A stretch of 64,000 bases of DNA from positions 40,727,279 to 40,791,278 of the forward strand of contig CM043970.1 in assembly GCA_014529385.2 (NCBI GenBank), written 5' to 3'. Position numbers and translations under genes: made by a program. This document shows, piece by piece, positions 1 to 11,889 of the stretch (position 1 is its first letter; each line of letters starts with the position of its first letter). The notes under the pieces were generated by a model. That model had not been told where the DNA came from. It worked only from the letters and a program-made list of their open reading frames with translations, and did no database searches. The DNA is from Adiantum capillus-veneris. Lineage: Eukaryota; Streptophyta; Polypodiopsida; Polypodiales; Pteridaceae.

Positions 1-116
1 TACTGAAATTGCCCATAGGGCTACAACCACCTCAACAGAGGGCTACAACAACCATGGTGGGAGACTCTCCCAATGAAAAAACTAGCATATGTACAATGGG
101 GCTAAATCAAGAAATG

Positions 117-3100
117 GGGGGAGGGAAAAGCCACACAGGTGGTCGGTAATGCCATCAGAGTACACCCTGGACCATGGTGAAGAAAGGCCCAGGACGCCAG
201 AGTCGAAGGAAAGCCTCTTTGTGCTCCCGCATGCGGTCGGAGCTGCCCTATAGTCCCTCGAACTGTCCTCTGAGAGTGTGGATCAGCTCTAGCCAGAAGT
301 CACGAACAGTCTCTGCTGGTGGCACTGGGCGAGCCTCAAAGATGCGGAAGCAGCGGGCCCGCCAGATGAACCAGAGTGCCAGGCCACCGATGAACTCCCA
401 ACACTCCTCTCTCTCGTTGCACCACTCTTGTGGAGTAAGCTCTGTTAGCAGGCTGGAGTGTAGGTCGCCCCTCCTGCATCACTTTCATCCTGCTGGTGGA
501 AGATAGCTCAAACTGAAGTGCCGGGCCTGAGAGGGTGGACCAAGCCGTTGCTCCCCAAGTGTACCCTCGAGCCGTCGAGAGAGCAGGCATGAGCCGAAGA
601 ACTCGTAGCCACACCTGCTGGGCTGAGGGATAGTCCCAAAGACAGTGACGCTGACTCTCCACAAGGTGGTCACTAGCTGCACATGCGGTCGAGAGACCAC
701 TATGCACTAGCGAGCTCCCGACTGCTGTAGCTCTGTGTGCGACCAGCCACTGAAACAAGGTGACTCGCCTCGGCTCTCTGGAGTCCCACAGCCTCTCCCA
801 AAAAACTGCCAAGAACTCGGCTGTGAGCCCCTCCTCCTGCCAATGAGGTGCTGCAGCGGGGCGGGCCTCTCTTTGTGCTGCTAGTATATGACGTCCCAGT
901 CGAACAGTGTACTGAAAGAATGGGACTCCTGGGTGGTCTGCAGAAGAGAGGGGATCCCTCCATAGCCACTCACCAGGATCCCACTGTACTCGTGCCAGTG
1001 GACAACACTCCCAAGCACACAGCCTCCAGTGTCCAGTCTCAAGAGCTACTGGGTCAGGGTCTATGACAACGGTCGTCCCACAGATGCCCACTACTCGGAT
1101 CCTCTGAAAACAGCACTCTGCTACCTGCGGAGCCTCTACTCCAACTCGCTGAAGGCGTCCCCCACCCTGAAGCTCGAAGAAAAGAGCTGGGACAGTCTCT
1201 GAGCAGGCCAGGCCCTGACTGAGATGAGAACCTCCAGTCGTGTGAAGGCTCCCATCCACCGGGGTGCTACTGGCTCGATGAATGTGAGCCACTCAGCTGG
1301 AACTGACTCTGAGATGTCCTGGCACATGCTCTGCACCCCTCTCATGCCCTACAACTGAAGGCCCTGGACCTCCTCTGACAAACCTGTGAACTCTAGCCAG
1401 TCACCTAAAGAGCGTGCTGGACCTACTGCCATGGGGACCCAGGAAACATGAGGTTGACTACCAACCAAGTGGCCTCTCTGAGTGCTAACCATAGGGTTCC
1501 AGACGAGGGGCTGCCATAGGCGCTCCTCCGTGCACATAGGCTGTCTCTGCTCCAGGCCACGCCGCAAGTGCTCCCAAGATCGAAGCAGACTCACAGCGAA
1601 GCGGTCCTCTAGTCTTCTGCTCAGACCAACTCTGCGCATCTCTGTAAAGATCCATCTGGTCGAAGGCTGCCAAGGGGCCTCCTGCCTGAGGCACCCTAGC
1701 ACGTAGCCGTTGTAGCAAGAACTCCTTCTAGGGCTCCTCACCTGGAAGAAGTCCTCTGACGATGAACTTCCCAAGAAGGGCTCTGCTCTGCTGTGGTGGA
1801 TCAATGATCCCAAGCCCTCCCTATGAACAAGGAAGAGTGATGACCTGCCAAGCCACCTTGGCTCGGGCTATCTGAGTGTCACGTCCTGACCAAAGGAAGT
1901 TCCTGATCAGCCTCTCTACCTGGCTGATACAAGAACTCGAGAAGATCCAGCAAGAAGTGATGTACCACATAGTCGCCAACAACACCTGGTTGGCAACTAC
2001 AACTCTGCCAGCCAAAGAAAGTCGTGCTGAGCTCCAGTGTAACAACTTTCTCCTGATAGACAGGAGAAGGGGAGGAATCTGCTGCTCGGGAGACAAGTCC
2101 AGACCAACCTGACAGCCCAAGTACCGAACTGCAGTCCTGGGGGGATCCACCTAAAACCCTCTCCTGGCATCCAATCTGGCACAAGAGCACTACCAACCGA
2201 GAAAGCCACTGTCTTTCTCCAGGTGATCAGTGCGCCCGATGCACAACAGAAGGTCTCCAGAGCCTGCTCACACCTGTGGAGGTTGGCCTCCTGGCCATCT
2301 AAGTACAAGGCTGAGTCGTCGGCAAACTCAGCGTCCAGTAGCTCATCTCCCCGAATAGGGAGTGCTAAGCCCCGTAGACCAACTTGCTGCGACACCAAAA
2401 ACTTGCTCATCGCCTCCGCATAGAACAGAAAGAGGAAAGGGGCAAGAGGACAACCCTGTCTGACCGAGCATGTAAGCATGAAGCGATTACCTCTCCCTCC
2501 TGCCAAGAGTACCTGACTATGAGCCTGTCTGTACAAAGCTGACACCCCTCTGATCCAAGCATCTGAGAAGTCCATCCTGCGTAGAGTGCCCTCTAGAAAG
2601 TCCCAGTCAACTCTGTCGTATGCCTTCTCAAAATCGAGAAGGACCACGAGGTCCTCACCACGGAGCCGTGCCAGGGTAGAGGCCTCCCAAAAGGTAAAGA
2701 TGTTGTGAAGGATACTGCGTTCCTTGACAAAACTTGTTTGAGTCCCATGTATCAGACTCTCCAGAAGTGGCCGAATCCTCAAACTCAGAGCCTTGGCAAG
2801 AATTTTGTAGGCTTAGTTGAGGATGGTGATGGGGCGTCACTGTCGAATCTCATCCAAGGAGCCACCCTCCTTGGAAATGAGGTAGATCAGGCCCTCACTC
2901 ATGCTGTCAGGCATCACTTCTGTGTGCAAAATGTACTGAAAAGCACTACAGAGATCTGGGCCAAGCAGGTCCCAGTACTCCAAGAAAAAACTGGGAGTCA
3001 GCCCATCCTCACCTGGACAACTACCACGGGGGAGGGCCCTAAGAGCCGTGTGCAGCTCGTCAAGCCGAAGTGGCAGCTCAAGCCTCTGACGCATCTCCTC

Positions 3101-4460
3101 AGTCACAAGACAAGGCATCTGTGCCCAAACCTGCTCTCTGCATGTAGCCTGACGCGCTGACTGGGACTCTGCAGACAGTAACTCACGATAAAAGTCAGTA
3201 GCAATTGCACGGATATCCTCAGGCTCAGAAGCGATTGACCCATCGGGCCTCCTCAACTGACTGACCTTGGCATGCGAGTGTCGAGGTCCCATTGCCTCAA
3301 AGAAAGCACCAGTCACTCTGTCGCCCACCTGGGTCCACTGAGACGCCTGTCGGTGGAAAGCAAACTCATGTCGCCTCTTCTCTGTGCTAGCAAGCTCCTG
3401 TCGAGCCTGCATTAACTGCTCCTCCAACCAGGGGCTGTTTGGATGCTGCTCCTGCATCCTCTGTAACGAAGCAATGCCCCGTCTGAGACGCTGCTCCTCC
3501 TCTCTCGCTGCAGCCCGGCGAGCCAAAGACTCCTGGAGAAAAAAACGACTAATCTGTGCTAGGCTTGCAGCCACTCTGTCAGCAGGAGAGTCCTGCCTGT
3601 CCAAGCCCTCTGTCCAGAGAGCCTCTACCCTCTCTCTGAGTGTTGAGTCCGACAAGACCCTCTCTGGGATGCGAAGCATAGTGCTCCCACTCCTCTGCAT
3701 GTCTGCCACTGTGACGATCACTGGTGCATGGTCCGAAAAGGAGGTCCCTGCTAGGATGCCCACTGTCCCTCCCAAGTCACTGAAGTGGTCACTAGTGTAG
3801 AAGCGATCTATCCGCGATAGATTCACTCCTCCCACTCTGCGGTCCGATTGAGAGAAGGCAAGGCTGTCTGGGGGCCTCACAAAACCAGAGTGCTGCCATG
3901 CATCCGAGACCCACAAAGTCATACAAAGCCTCTCCCAAGCTGCCAACTCAACTCCATGCACAGTAGCATGGCTACCACCAACCCTGTCAGAACGGTCCTC
4001 CAGCATGTTGAAGTCCTCCCCTATGCACCAATGCTCTGCCTGCGGCAGAGACTCAACTATCTGTGACCAAAACGTTGCACGAGCACTCGCCACATTGTGC
4101 GCATAGATGTTCAGGAAACCCACTAGGCCACCCTAAACCTGCATAGTAATCCACTGAGCCCTGCCTGGCACAATGATTCCTCTGCCCACTACGGCCTGCT
4201 GCAAAGAGTCCGCAATAGTCATACATACCCCACCTTGGATGCCTCGAGGTCCAAAAGCAGCTGACCAAAAAGTATCATATCGTCCACGCAAGAACTGACC
4301 ACAATGTCTGATGCGGCTCTCACACATATGGTGCTCCTGAAGCATAAGGAGATCAATCTCTCCTCCCACAAGACAACGCTGAAGCTGGACGCAGTCGGCC
4401 TCGCTGGCGCTGAAACTGGGGCCCACCTAGTCCCTGCACTTTCCAAGCGACGATCCTCAT
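117..4460 (-). pseudogene. LINE-A ORF2 (endonuclease / reverse transcriptase), broken
   Basis: Remnant of the ORF2 polyprotein that nicks target DNA and reverse transcribes the element RNA. The ATG at 4460 lies in an ATGA overlap with the ORF1 stop. The EN domain (about 3700-4455) keeps the GEDFNMLED-type metal site and SDHAPV. The RT domain (about 2000-2900) keeps LLDFEKAYDRVDW (shortened here), RQGCPLAPFL and FADDSALYL, with F replacing the usual Y of YADD. The C-terminus (336-1292) has a C-x2-C-x7-H-x4-C zinc motif like zf-RVT and no RNase H domain. Frameshifts near 4125, 2790, 1990 and 1300 split it into separate frames. Confidence 0.85.
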
Positions 4461-6365
4461 GGAGAACGAGAGAGAATAGATGCTTCCGCAGCAGCTAGAC
4501 GGGCTATCTTCGAGGTTGGCTTGGATGGGGAGTAATCCGCATCCGAGCGTCCTCTAGATAGGCGTGACTGCAACGAGTGCCTGGCCCAAGCCCAAGCAGA
4601 GCGAGCTGTACGTAAAGCAACCTCCTCTGTCCAGGAGTCCTCATGAATGTATACATAGCATGTCAAGCACTGTGTATCGGCAAAGAAGTAAACCACAATG
4701 TGTCTACATCCTGCTGAGTCTGGAGGTGTCATCGCAAACTTGGCCAATGGCCACAAAGTCTGGAGCAAATCTGTACCTCCTAGTTCTCCCATGTGGTGAG
4801 AGAACTCTAGTACCTGTGTGTGCAACCATCCCAACACTGAGTCGAGAGTCCACTCTGCCTGGTCTCTGCCGCAGAGGGGGAAGGAGAAGCCAACTGCTGA
4901 GTCCAAGGCCTCTGTCCCCCTAGCGGCAAGGAACAAAACATGGATCCTGAAGCAGGCTGCCTCATGGTCTGCTAAGGGGTCGCCGAGAAATCGAGTAAAG
5001 CCGTAGTCGAAGAAGTCCCATCGGCGCCGGATGTCAATGCTCGTCAGATCACGAGGGATAGCTGCAAGGGAAGATGTCTGTACCTGCAGAGGGGGCCGCA
5101 GGAAAGGCTGTCCCTCTCTCGCTAAGCGACTCGTGGCAAAGGCGTTGCCAAGAGATCTCCTAGCCGCAGGAGAAGGCCCTGCCCCCTGGGTCGAATGTGG
5201 AACTGTAGTAGGAGGGGGGGGGAGAATGAGATGGGGGGAGCGGTGGAGAAGAGGGGCGGGAGGGGGTGACAGAGGTAGAAGGGCGGGGTGAAGAGGCGGC
5301 GGGAGCAGGAGGTGGGGGGGAGGGTGAGGAGATGGAGGGAACTCTTGGGGGGGGGGAGGGGTTGTCGAGGGTGAAGCTGGGGAAGGGGCTGGGGCAGGGA
5401 CCTCGTCCTGCTCAAGAGGACCAAAACGGTTCCCCGTGGGAACCCACTGCTACTGAGTAGGTGCCTGAGGACCACTCTCAGTGCCAGTCTGACGTTGTGG
5501 CCCTTGTCAACGTCTACCACGGACCTGCTCTGCCATCCCTCCTCCACTGGAGCCCCAGGCTCAGAGAGTGGCTCTGCCTGTGTGCGCTGTCTCAGGCTGT
5601 GTCTGCTGGCCAGCCCTTGCAGGCTGGGGCTGAGGCTGTGGTGTAGGTCGAGGCCTCCTCCGTGGACAGGCCTTAGCTAGATGGCCCATTTGTTGACAAA
5701 TGAAGCACTGGTTCGGGAGGCCCGAATACTCCACACTCTGTCTGTACCAACCCCCACTCACCTGAGGCAGAAGGATAACCTTCGGGAGTGTGTGAGTGTC
5801 TCTGACCAAAACGCAGCCTGAGGGGATGCCAGCCGCCTTGGCAGCTACTGAGGCTGCCGTGCGAGGTGTCTCCAGGACAGTCCCAATAGTTGAGTCTATC
5901 CTGGACAGAAGTGGTAAGTACTCCCTCTACAAACCCGGAAAGCAGACAGAGAAGAGGATGTCCGCCTCCTCTACTAGAACATCCGAAGCAGGGTCGAAAC
6001 CATGTCTCAACTATTGAAAGTGGGCATGTGCTGCTTTGATGATCAGTGGACTCATGGCGATGACCCTGGATGCCATCTCGGAGGTCTCAAACTCAATCTG
6101 GTAGTAACCGCGTCCGAGTATCTGTACGTCCAAGATCCTGCCCACCTCTGCAAGAAGGCAGCCCTGGAGAAGGTCACGCAGCTCTCCTCTGCTAGGTCGG
6201 GTGTCGAGGATCTTGCAGATGACAGAAGTCGCCTGCAAAGCGCTCTACCTTTGCGGCAAGGCTCGCTTGATCTGTCGGCGAAAGAGCAAGGCGAATGGTG
6301 GGCTCAGCGGGGTCGGGCGAGCGGGCTTCGGGTGAGTCCTTCTGTGGCGGAGCTCAAGCCTCCAT
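4457..6365 (-). pseudogene. LINE-A ORF1 (gag-like, CCHC knuckle), broken
   Basis: ORF1 of LINE-A, probably an RNA-binding protein that coats element RNA. Visible parts: an N-terminal RNA-binding-like block (6011-6238), a CX2CX4HX4C knuckle CFICQQMGHLAKACP (within 5561-5809), a proline-rich middle translated from C-rich sense DNA, and a C-terminal block (4457-5100) running into the ORF2 start. At about 5085 this copy has a sense codon (CAG) where the copy at 44379 has TAG, which shows that ORF1 was originally continuous to the ORF2 overlap. Several frameshifts break it. Confidence 0.75.
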
Positions 6366-6538
6366 CTGTGTCTACTGCTGAGGCGAAGAAGCGGACGGTG
6401 AAGAAAATCTGCAACCGAGTATGCCGAGCACTTGTCCGAAGAAGAAGTGCTGCAGAGCCAGGTGCAGAAGACCTTCAGGAATGACGAGGACGGGGGGGGG
6501 GGGACGGATAAAGCGGCGAGCGAGAGTTCAAGAGGCTG

Positions 6539-6539
<1 letters not shown>

Positions 6540-6583
<44 letters not shown>
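6540..6583. repeat. 44-nt poly(G) homopolymer in the LINE-A 5' region
   Basis: An uninterrupted run of G on the + strand (poly-C in element sense) inside a GC-rich stretch (6490-6715). A similar G-rich tract lies in LINE-A copy 2 at 18780-18830. It is able to form G-quadruplexes and is likely to vary in length. Confidence 0.9.
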
Positions 6584-6584
<1 letters not shown>

Positions 6585-7436
6585 GAAGCGGCTAGGGAAG
6601 CGCGGGGCAACGGACGGGCTGGGGGGCGGCGCGGGGCGAGGGCGGGTAGCAGCGCGCAAGGGGGGCGGGCTGGGCTGGGCAGCGAGAGGGGGAGGGGGGG
6701 GAGCGTGCAGCACTAGCGAGCGTGTCCAAAAGAAACATATGCTCTCGAGTGATTGTGACAATTGGCCAGTGAGAGTAACACTTCATGTTGATTTGCACAT
6801 ATATCATCTTGGTTTGAGCTACATGGATTTAGTATGGACTGGCTGCCCCCTTTTCAGTGTTCAGTGGATGCACCATCCCTCACCCTCACACGTTCAAAGA
6901 TTAGCATGATTATTAGATACGAACTCATTCAGTTGGATACTAGAAGGACTTGGCTGTCTCCATCACATGAGTTGGGGACGAAGATGACTTTTTATCGAGA
7001 CCGTCCTTTGTGGACGATAAATGATGGGTTTATCTCACGCCCCAAGTATATGGACACCCACCTATCTCATGGCATTAGATGTGTTATTGGTCAGCTACGC
7101 ACCTCATCTCACGAGTTGGAGATAGAGACTGTCCGATATAGAGGTACACCACCATAGGAGAGATTATGCTAGGTTTGCCAAAGAGAGCAAGAGACAGAGG
7201 AGCACTATATCTGCCGATGTACAACACATTACTATTATCAGAGGTGCCTAGGTCTCTTCTTGCTGGAGAACTGTAGACTGAGAGAGACTACCCTTGAGGA
7301 CCTACACATAGAGGATCCATATAGAGCAAGATCACTCCCAGTCACACCCTCGTTGGGGCATTCTTCTGGATCGAGCCATCCAACTTGGTCACTCACGACT
7401 CCGGAGGATGCGAGGATCTTCACACCGTAGACAAGG

Positions 7437-8080
7437 TGTAACAAACTGCTGACGTGTCGACCTCGTGAAGAACGGAGCTACCAGCCGAGGGGCCTAAACC
7501 CTAAGAAGAACAAGTAACAGAAGAAGTGTCACAAAGTGATGACGTGGTTGCTCGAGAGTAGAAACCCTAACCCTAATGTCTGTCAAAAACCCTAAGTGCT
7601 GAAACCCTAATTCTGAAAACCCTAAATCTAAAACCTACAAACCCTAATTCTCCGAACCCTAACCCTATGGGCAGATTTCCGCGTTTTGCGCTGGCTGATG
7701 ACGTGGTAGGCTGTACGGATTTCCGTGATTTACGCTGGCAGCTTTTGGCTTTGCTTTTGGACCAGATGCTTTTGAGTTTGAAGGCTTTTCACTGTAATTG
7801 CTTTTTGGGCCAAGGGCCTTTAATTATGAGGCTAGGGCTCATTCTCTGGCATGCTTCCTGGCGAAGGTGCAGAGTCTGGAGTACCGGCTTGTACTGTGTT
7901 GATGCAATATAAAGAAATACCGAAAGGGGCGCCAAGGTTTGGGGCCAATACTCTCTGGGGTGGAATTCCGCCACTCCATGTCGCGTGTCATCTCTCTGTT
8001 TCAGTTCAATTGTTATTCAAGTGCTAAAAGTCTATTCAATCTGTTCTTTTCTATTGGCACGTGGTGCCCGTCTTGTGACA
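7437..8080 (+). repeat. F 5' LTR with telomere-like AACCCTAA repeats
   Basis: 644-bp LTR. Between about 7495 and 7672 it holds many AAACCCTAA/AACCCTAA motifs (plant telo-box type). The rest matches the right LTR closely. Confidence 0.9.
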
Positions 8081-8081
8081 G

Positions 8082-8093
8082 TGGTATCAGAGC
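8082..8093 (+). promoter_or_regulatory. Primer binding site of F (tRNA-iMet type)
   Basis: TGGTATCAGAGC starts 2 nt after the LTR end, the usual plant PBS complementary to the 3' end of initiator methionine tRNA. Confidence 0.9.
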
Positions 8094-8934
8094 ATCAGGC
8101 GTGTGCTTTTCTGAAAGCATACCTGTCCTACAAAAGAGCAGATAGACTTTTGGAATTTATTCGAGGTATCTTCGCCCTCCAACCCGGACTTATTAGCCAC
8201 TCCTACCCTTCATCGCACATCGGGCGCGCTCCCGTCTTCACGGCTCATGTCTTACATGTTATAAGCCAATTACGATTACTTGCAAGAGAAGGATCCAGAT
8301 TTGTTTCAAGTCACTGTTTTTCTCAGAAGCAGTGCCATGCAGATGTTGATGTCTACAGCTACCAAGCAGCATACTCTAAGTACTTGGCAAGCTTTCAAGA
8401 AAATTTTTTGCCTGAAGTTATATGGTTTCTGACATCTTTCTTCGGAGTGCAACTTCTGGCATAGTGGGGTATCTTGAAATGCTTGCCATGGAAACCCTAG
8501 CAAATTATAACTTGAAGTTTCTCGACATCTCCCAATAGATGTCTCTTCACGAGCAGATGACCTTGGAGATCGAGTGCGATTGCTATCTTGGGACTACCAT
8601 CGCCGCCAAAGAAACACTCTTTGTCCAAGAGCTAATGGACCATGCTGTGCTCGGCTACGACCTTATGGAAGAAACCTAACCCTAATGTTTGGTGCAGGTT
8701 TCAAGATGGAAAGTCAGTCGACTTGTCGAGCTCGGCTGATGTTGAGATTGCTTTTTAAGTTTGAGTTTGTTTGATCTTGTTTGGTGATCGTGTTTGGAAT
8801 TTGTTTGAAATGGATGGTATCTGTTTTGAACCTGTTTTGGTGCCGATTTGAATTGTTTGACTCTGGTTTGATACTGGTTTCAATGATTGGTGATTTTACT
8901 CCCGGGTGGAGAAGTGAGAAATACTGTTTTGGTA

Positions 8935-9095
8935 TTGTTTGAACCTTGGAACGACGCAGGCCGATGCCTGGGGAGCGTTTTGTTGTATGTTTGAAAACCT
9001 CGGAATGACGGAAGCCGATGCCTGGGGAGCGTTTTGCTGTATGCTAGAAAACCTCCGAATGACGCAGGCCGATGCCTGGGGAGCGTTTGGTTGTA
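8935..9095 (+). repeat. Three tandem copies of a ~56-bp unit in F
   Basis: The core GCCGATGCCTGGGGAGCGTT recurs at about 8958, 9013 and 9069 with small differences. Confidence 0.85.
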
Positions 9096-9407
9096 CAGTC
9101 CTCTGAGCTCATGGCCCGGACCTTTTTAGGTTATTTGTGGGGGGAGTGACGAGGTAGTCGTTGAGTAGCTTCATACCGCAGACCGTTTGTCTCGGGGGAG
9201 TGCTCAGCGGTGCTATTTGTTGTGTCTTGTAACATGCATATGTAAGCATTTGTGTTGCATTGTGATGTGCCAATTACTGAATATTCCTAATTGGATGAGA
9301 TTGCTTGGGTATGTAATTTTAGTGCATCAAGACACCCGTGGAAGATCAGTACGGTCTCGGTGTGATGGCTAATTTTACTACGCCGGAATATCAAGAGTTC
9401 CGATCTG

Positions 9408-9545
9408 GAAGAAAGGAGAAGCTAACTCCTTGATCAAAAGAGCAAAAAAGAGGAGCTAACTCCTTGATCAAAACAGCTGAAAGGAGAAGCTAACTCCTTG
9501 ATCAAAAGAGGAGAAAGGAGAAGCTAACTCCTTAATAAAAAGAGC
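9408..9545 (+). repeat. Short tandem repeats (GAGAAGCTAACTCCTTGATCAAAA) in F, unit ~33 bp
   Basis: Four imperfect units, each with the GCTAACTCCTT core, lie upstream of the right LTR. Each core carries a short inverted AAGGAG/CTCCTT pair that could form small hairpins. Confidence 0.8.
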
Positions 9546-9640
9546 AAACTGATTGTCCCTCGGAATGTCCCTCGGAAATTTTTGAGCTAACTTGAGTTGT
9601 TTTGCAGATATGCTATAATCGAGGACGATTACTCTCTTTC

Positions 9641-9652
9641 AAGAAGGGGAGA
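9641..9652 (+). promoter_or_regulatory. Polypurine tract of F
   Basis: AAGAAGGGGAGA lies directly before the right LTR at 9653, the expected plus-strand primer site. Confidence 0.8.
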
Positions 9653-10366
9653 TGTAACAAACTGTTGACGTGTCGACCTACTGAAGAACGGAGCTACCGG
9701 CCGAGGGGCCTAAACCCTAAGAAGAACAAGTAACAGAAGAAGTGTCACAAAGTGATGACGTGGTTGCCCGAGAGTAGAAACCCTAAACCTAATTTCTGCC
9801 AAAAACCCTAACTGTTGAAACCCTAATTCTGAAAACCCTAACCCTAAAACCTGCGAACCCTAATTCTGGAAACCCTATCCCTAAAACCTGCAAACCCTAA
9901 TTTTGCTGCCAAAAACCCTAAAACTGTAGAAACCCTAACCCTAACCCTAACCCTAAGGGCAGATTTCCACGTTTTGCACTGGCTGATGACGTGGCAGGCT
10001 GTACGGATTTCCGTGATTTACGTTGGCAGCTTTTGGCTTTGCTTTTGGACCAGATGCTTTTGAGTTTGAAGGCTTTTCATTGTAATTTCTTTTTAGGCCA
10101 AGGGCCTTTAATTATGAGGCTAGGGTTCATTCTTTGGCATGCTTCCTGGCGAAGGTGCAGAGTCTGGAGTACGGGCTTGTACTGTGTTGATGCAATATAA
10201 AGAAGTACCGAAAGGGGCGCCAAGGTTTGGGGCCAGTACTCTCTGGAGTGGAATTCCGCCACTCTGTGTCGCGTGTCGTCTCTCTTTCAGTTCAGTTGTT
10301 ATTGAAGTGCTAAAAGTCTATTCAGTCTGTTGATTTCTATTGGCACGTGGTGCTCGTCTTGTGACA
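9653..10366 (+). repeat. F 3' LTR with expanded telomere-like repeats
   Basis: 714 bp. It is longer than the 5' LTR mainly through extra CCCTAA units, including four in tandem at about 9934-9957. Confidence 0.9.
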
Positions 10367-10765
10367 CGAGGTCTACATCGAAGGCTACGAAGCATCATTG
10401 AGCGACATCGAGGAGCCCCCCTCGACAGCTGACCATGGAGGGCATTGAGGCCATAGTGCAGAGACCCATGAGAGAGCTAATGGGATGATCACCATTGTCC
10501 ACTTTCCCCATTGTGCAGCTCATTAGTCCTCATGTGATTGTACCCCTCCCCATGTGTTGTGAGCTGATGTATTATGTGATGAGGATGTTGATGATGATGA
10601 GGATGAGGTTAGGCTTACATACCTATCCACTCTAGGTACCCTCATTTTATTTTTATCTTTATGTTCCCCTGACACTGTACTAAAGTGACACATGGATGTA
10701 ACCTTTTGGTCTTATAGGTCATTTTGGCGTTTTGAAGACATTAATATAACATTTCATTTCATTTT

Positions 10766-11351
10766 TGTAGCACGGATAGTGTGTCTTGCTCTCTATAGTG
10801 GGTGCTCCTCATTGCAATGTGCGTGACATCTCACTGAAAACAGAATGAAAACAAAGGAAACAATATATAACAGCTGATCAACACAGAGACACAGCAGCAG
10901 ACCAAAACATATGGACTCGGCTATCTCAAAGGACTGATACAGACCCTGGCGTGGTAGCACACTCAGCTCCAGCCGAAGCTCCAGCCCAGGACTCATGGGT
11001 ACAATGGGGGTGTCAAGGCTTAGATGTCCAGGGATGGTGCAGACGTGCTGCGTGTATAGACTCGCTACTCTAGACCACGACGTTGGACCATATATGAAGA
11101 GATGATGATCCTGACCCAACAGCTACTACTCACATGTACAATCATAAAGAGCCACCAACGGCTCATAAATGTCATCCATCTAAGTCTATTCCCAAACTGA
11201 GTGGTGGTGGTGACCTGGCCATGATGTCCAGTAGATCGTCCGTATCCCTGCCACGTGTCACTGCCCAGCCCAGAGAGTCCGTCGAGTGTGAACCAAACCA
11301 AACCAATTGTACTAATTGTGTCCTGTAAAAGTGACACTGTAGCCTGGTACA
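10766..11351 (-). repeat. D1 3' LTR
   Basis: 586 bp, collinear with 24364-24940 over its whole length with scattered substitutions and small indels. TG..CA ends. Confidence 0.9.
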
Positions 11352-11369
11352 AATTGCCCGCCTGAAAAA

Positions 11370-11741
11370 CTCTGAAAGAAAACCACTAGGTACCGCATCC
11401 GTACATCTTTCGTGAAGCAGGTGCTAGGCCCAACCATGACCTTACATGCCTCAAAAGTGGAGTTTAAAAATACTGCACTGCTTGCAAACGCCTTAAGTCT
11501 TTGAATAGGTAGGAACCCAGTATGATTGCATAGTCCAAGAATCCCAATTGGCAAAATAGAATGAGGCTCCACAACAAAGAGATATGCTCGGTTTGGATCC
11601 ATCGCATCTTTTTCCTCCATAACCATAGTGAGAGGAAAATGACCTGGTCCATGCTTGCAGATGAATCTTGCAACACTTTCTGCAACAACATTCTTCTCAA
11701 AAAGAGCGATGACCATAAGCTCGAGTAACACCGCAAATAAG
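11370..11741 (-). pseudogene. DGAT2-like: DGAT2 fragment, second part (cargo of D1)
   Basis: Fragment of diacylglycerol O-acyltransferase 2, the ER enzyme that makes triacylglycerol from DAG and acyl-CoA. Frame-matched translation gives VARFICKHGPGHFPL, then NRAYLFVVEPHSILPIGIL (family EPHS active-site motif) and ALCNH-like GLCNHTGF. A shift then leads to TPLLRHVRSWLGLAPAS, all in DGAT2 order. It continues directly and in frame from 19917-20083 when LINE-A copy 2 is left out. The frame is lost near 11460 and the sequence stops about 50 codons later at the element's 3' end. There are no introns over about 125 codons, so capture from mRNA is likely. Confidence 0.85.
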
Positions 11742-11889
11742 TTTTTTTTTTTTTTCCGAGAAAAAGATCCTTCTATTAGTTAATGAAATTGCCCATAGGG
11801 CTACAACCACCTCTACGAGAGAGGGCTAAAACAAACATGATGGGGAGACTCTCCCAATGAAAAAACATCAAATGTACAAAGAGGCTAAA

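Larger units (their letters stand above)
1..6716 (-). mobile_element. LINE-A copy 1, degenerate non-LTR retrotransposon
   Basis: Non-LTR retrotransposon on the minus strand. Base 1 lies just inside the 3' end when compared with the full copy at 42621-49519, so the poly(A) end is left of the window. It contains, in element order, a GC-rich 5' region with a long homopolymer (6490-6715), ORF1 with a CCHC knuckle, then ORF2 with endonuclease, reverse transcriptase and a C-terminal zinc motif. Frames are broken by several shifts and stops, so it is inactive. LINE-B sequence begins directly to its right (about 6722). Confidence 0.9.
7437..10366 (+). mobile_element. F: non-autonomous LTR retrotransposon, no coding capacity
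   Basis: Two LTRs (7437-8080 and 9653-10366) start TGTAACAAAC and end TGTGACA. A PBS matching initiator-Met tRNA follows the left LTR and a purine-rich tract precedes the right one. Flanks are CAAGG (7432-7436) and CGAGG (10367-10371), a near-perfect 5-bp target duplication inside LINE-B(i). The 1.57-kb interior has no gag or pol, only short tandem repeats, so it must be mobilised in trans (TRIM/LARD-like). Confidence 0.9.
6722..10765 (+). mobile_element. LINE-B copy (i), 5'-truncated, split by LTR element F
   Basis: 5'-truncated copy of the LINE whose full ORFs lie at 58415-62923. Translation of 6834-7157 matches its ORF2 C-terminus (ITRLIRQDLIQLDTRRTW region), degenerate. The copy is interrupted at 7437 and resumes at 10367. 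Joining across the gap restores the basic tail alignment (RLRR...SSHRR...LRSI). Its 3' end keeps the conserved hairpin (10709-10739) and ends in CATTT repeats at 10765, where D1 is inserted. Beyond D1 the (ATTTC)/(TC)n sequence continues at 24941. Confidence 0.85.

Noticed and set aside
5031-6484. Several + strand open frames over the LINE-A ORF1 region
   Set aside because: Low-complexity antisense frames of the proline-rich ORF1; no family motif.
6421-6909. Glycine-rich protein (162 codons) on the + strand
   Set aside because: The glycine run is only the translation of the poly(G) homopolymer in antisense LINE-A and crosses the LINE-A/LINE-B border.
8935-9545. CRISPR-like direct repeats
   Set aside because: Units are contiguous and diverged, without unique spacers, inside a plant LTR element.
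7560-9957. Interstitial telomere (CCCTAA repeats)
   Set aside because: The repeats are short, degenerate and lie symmetrically inside the two LTRs of element F, so they belong to the LTR and are not a telomere or fusion site.
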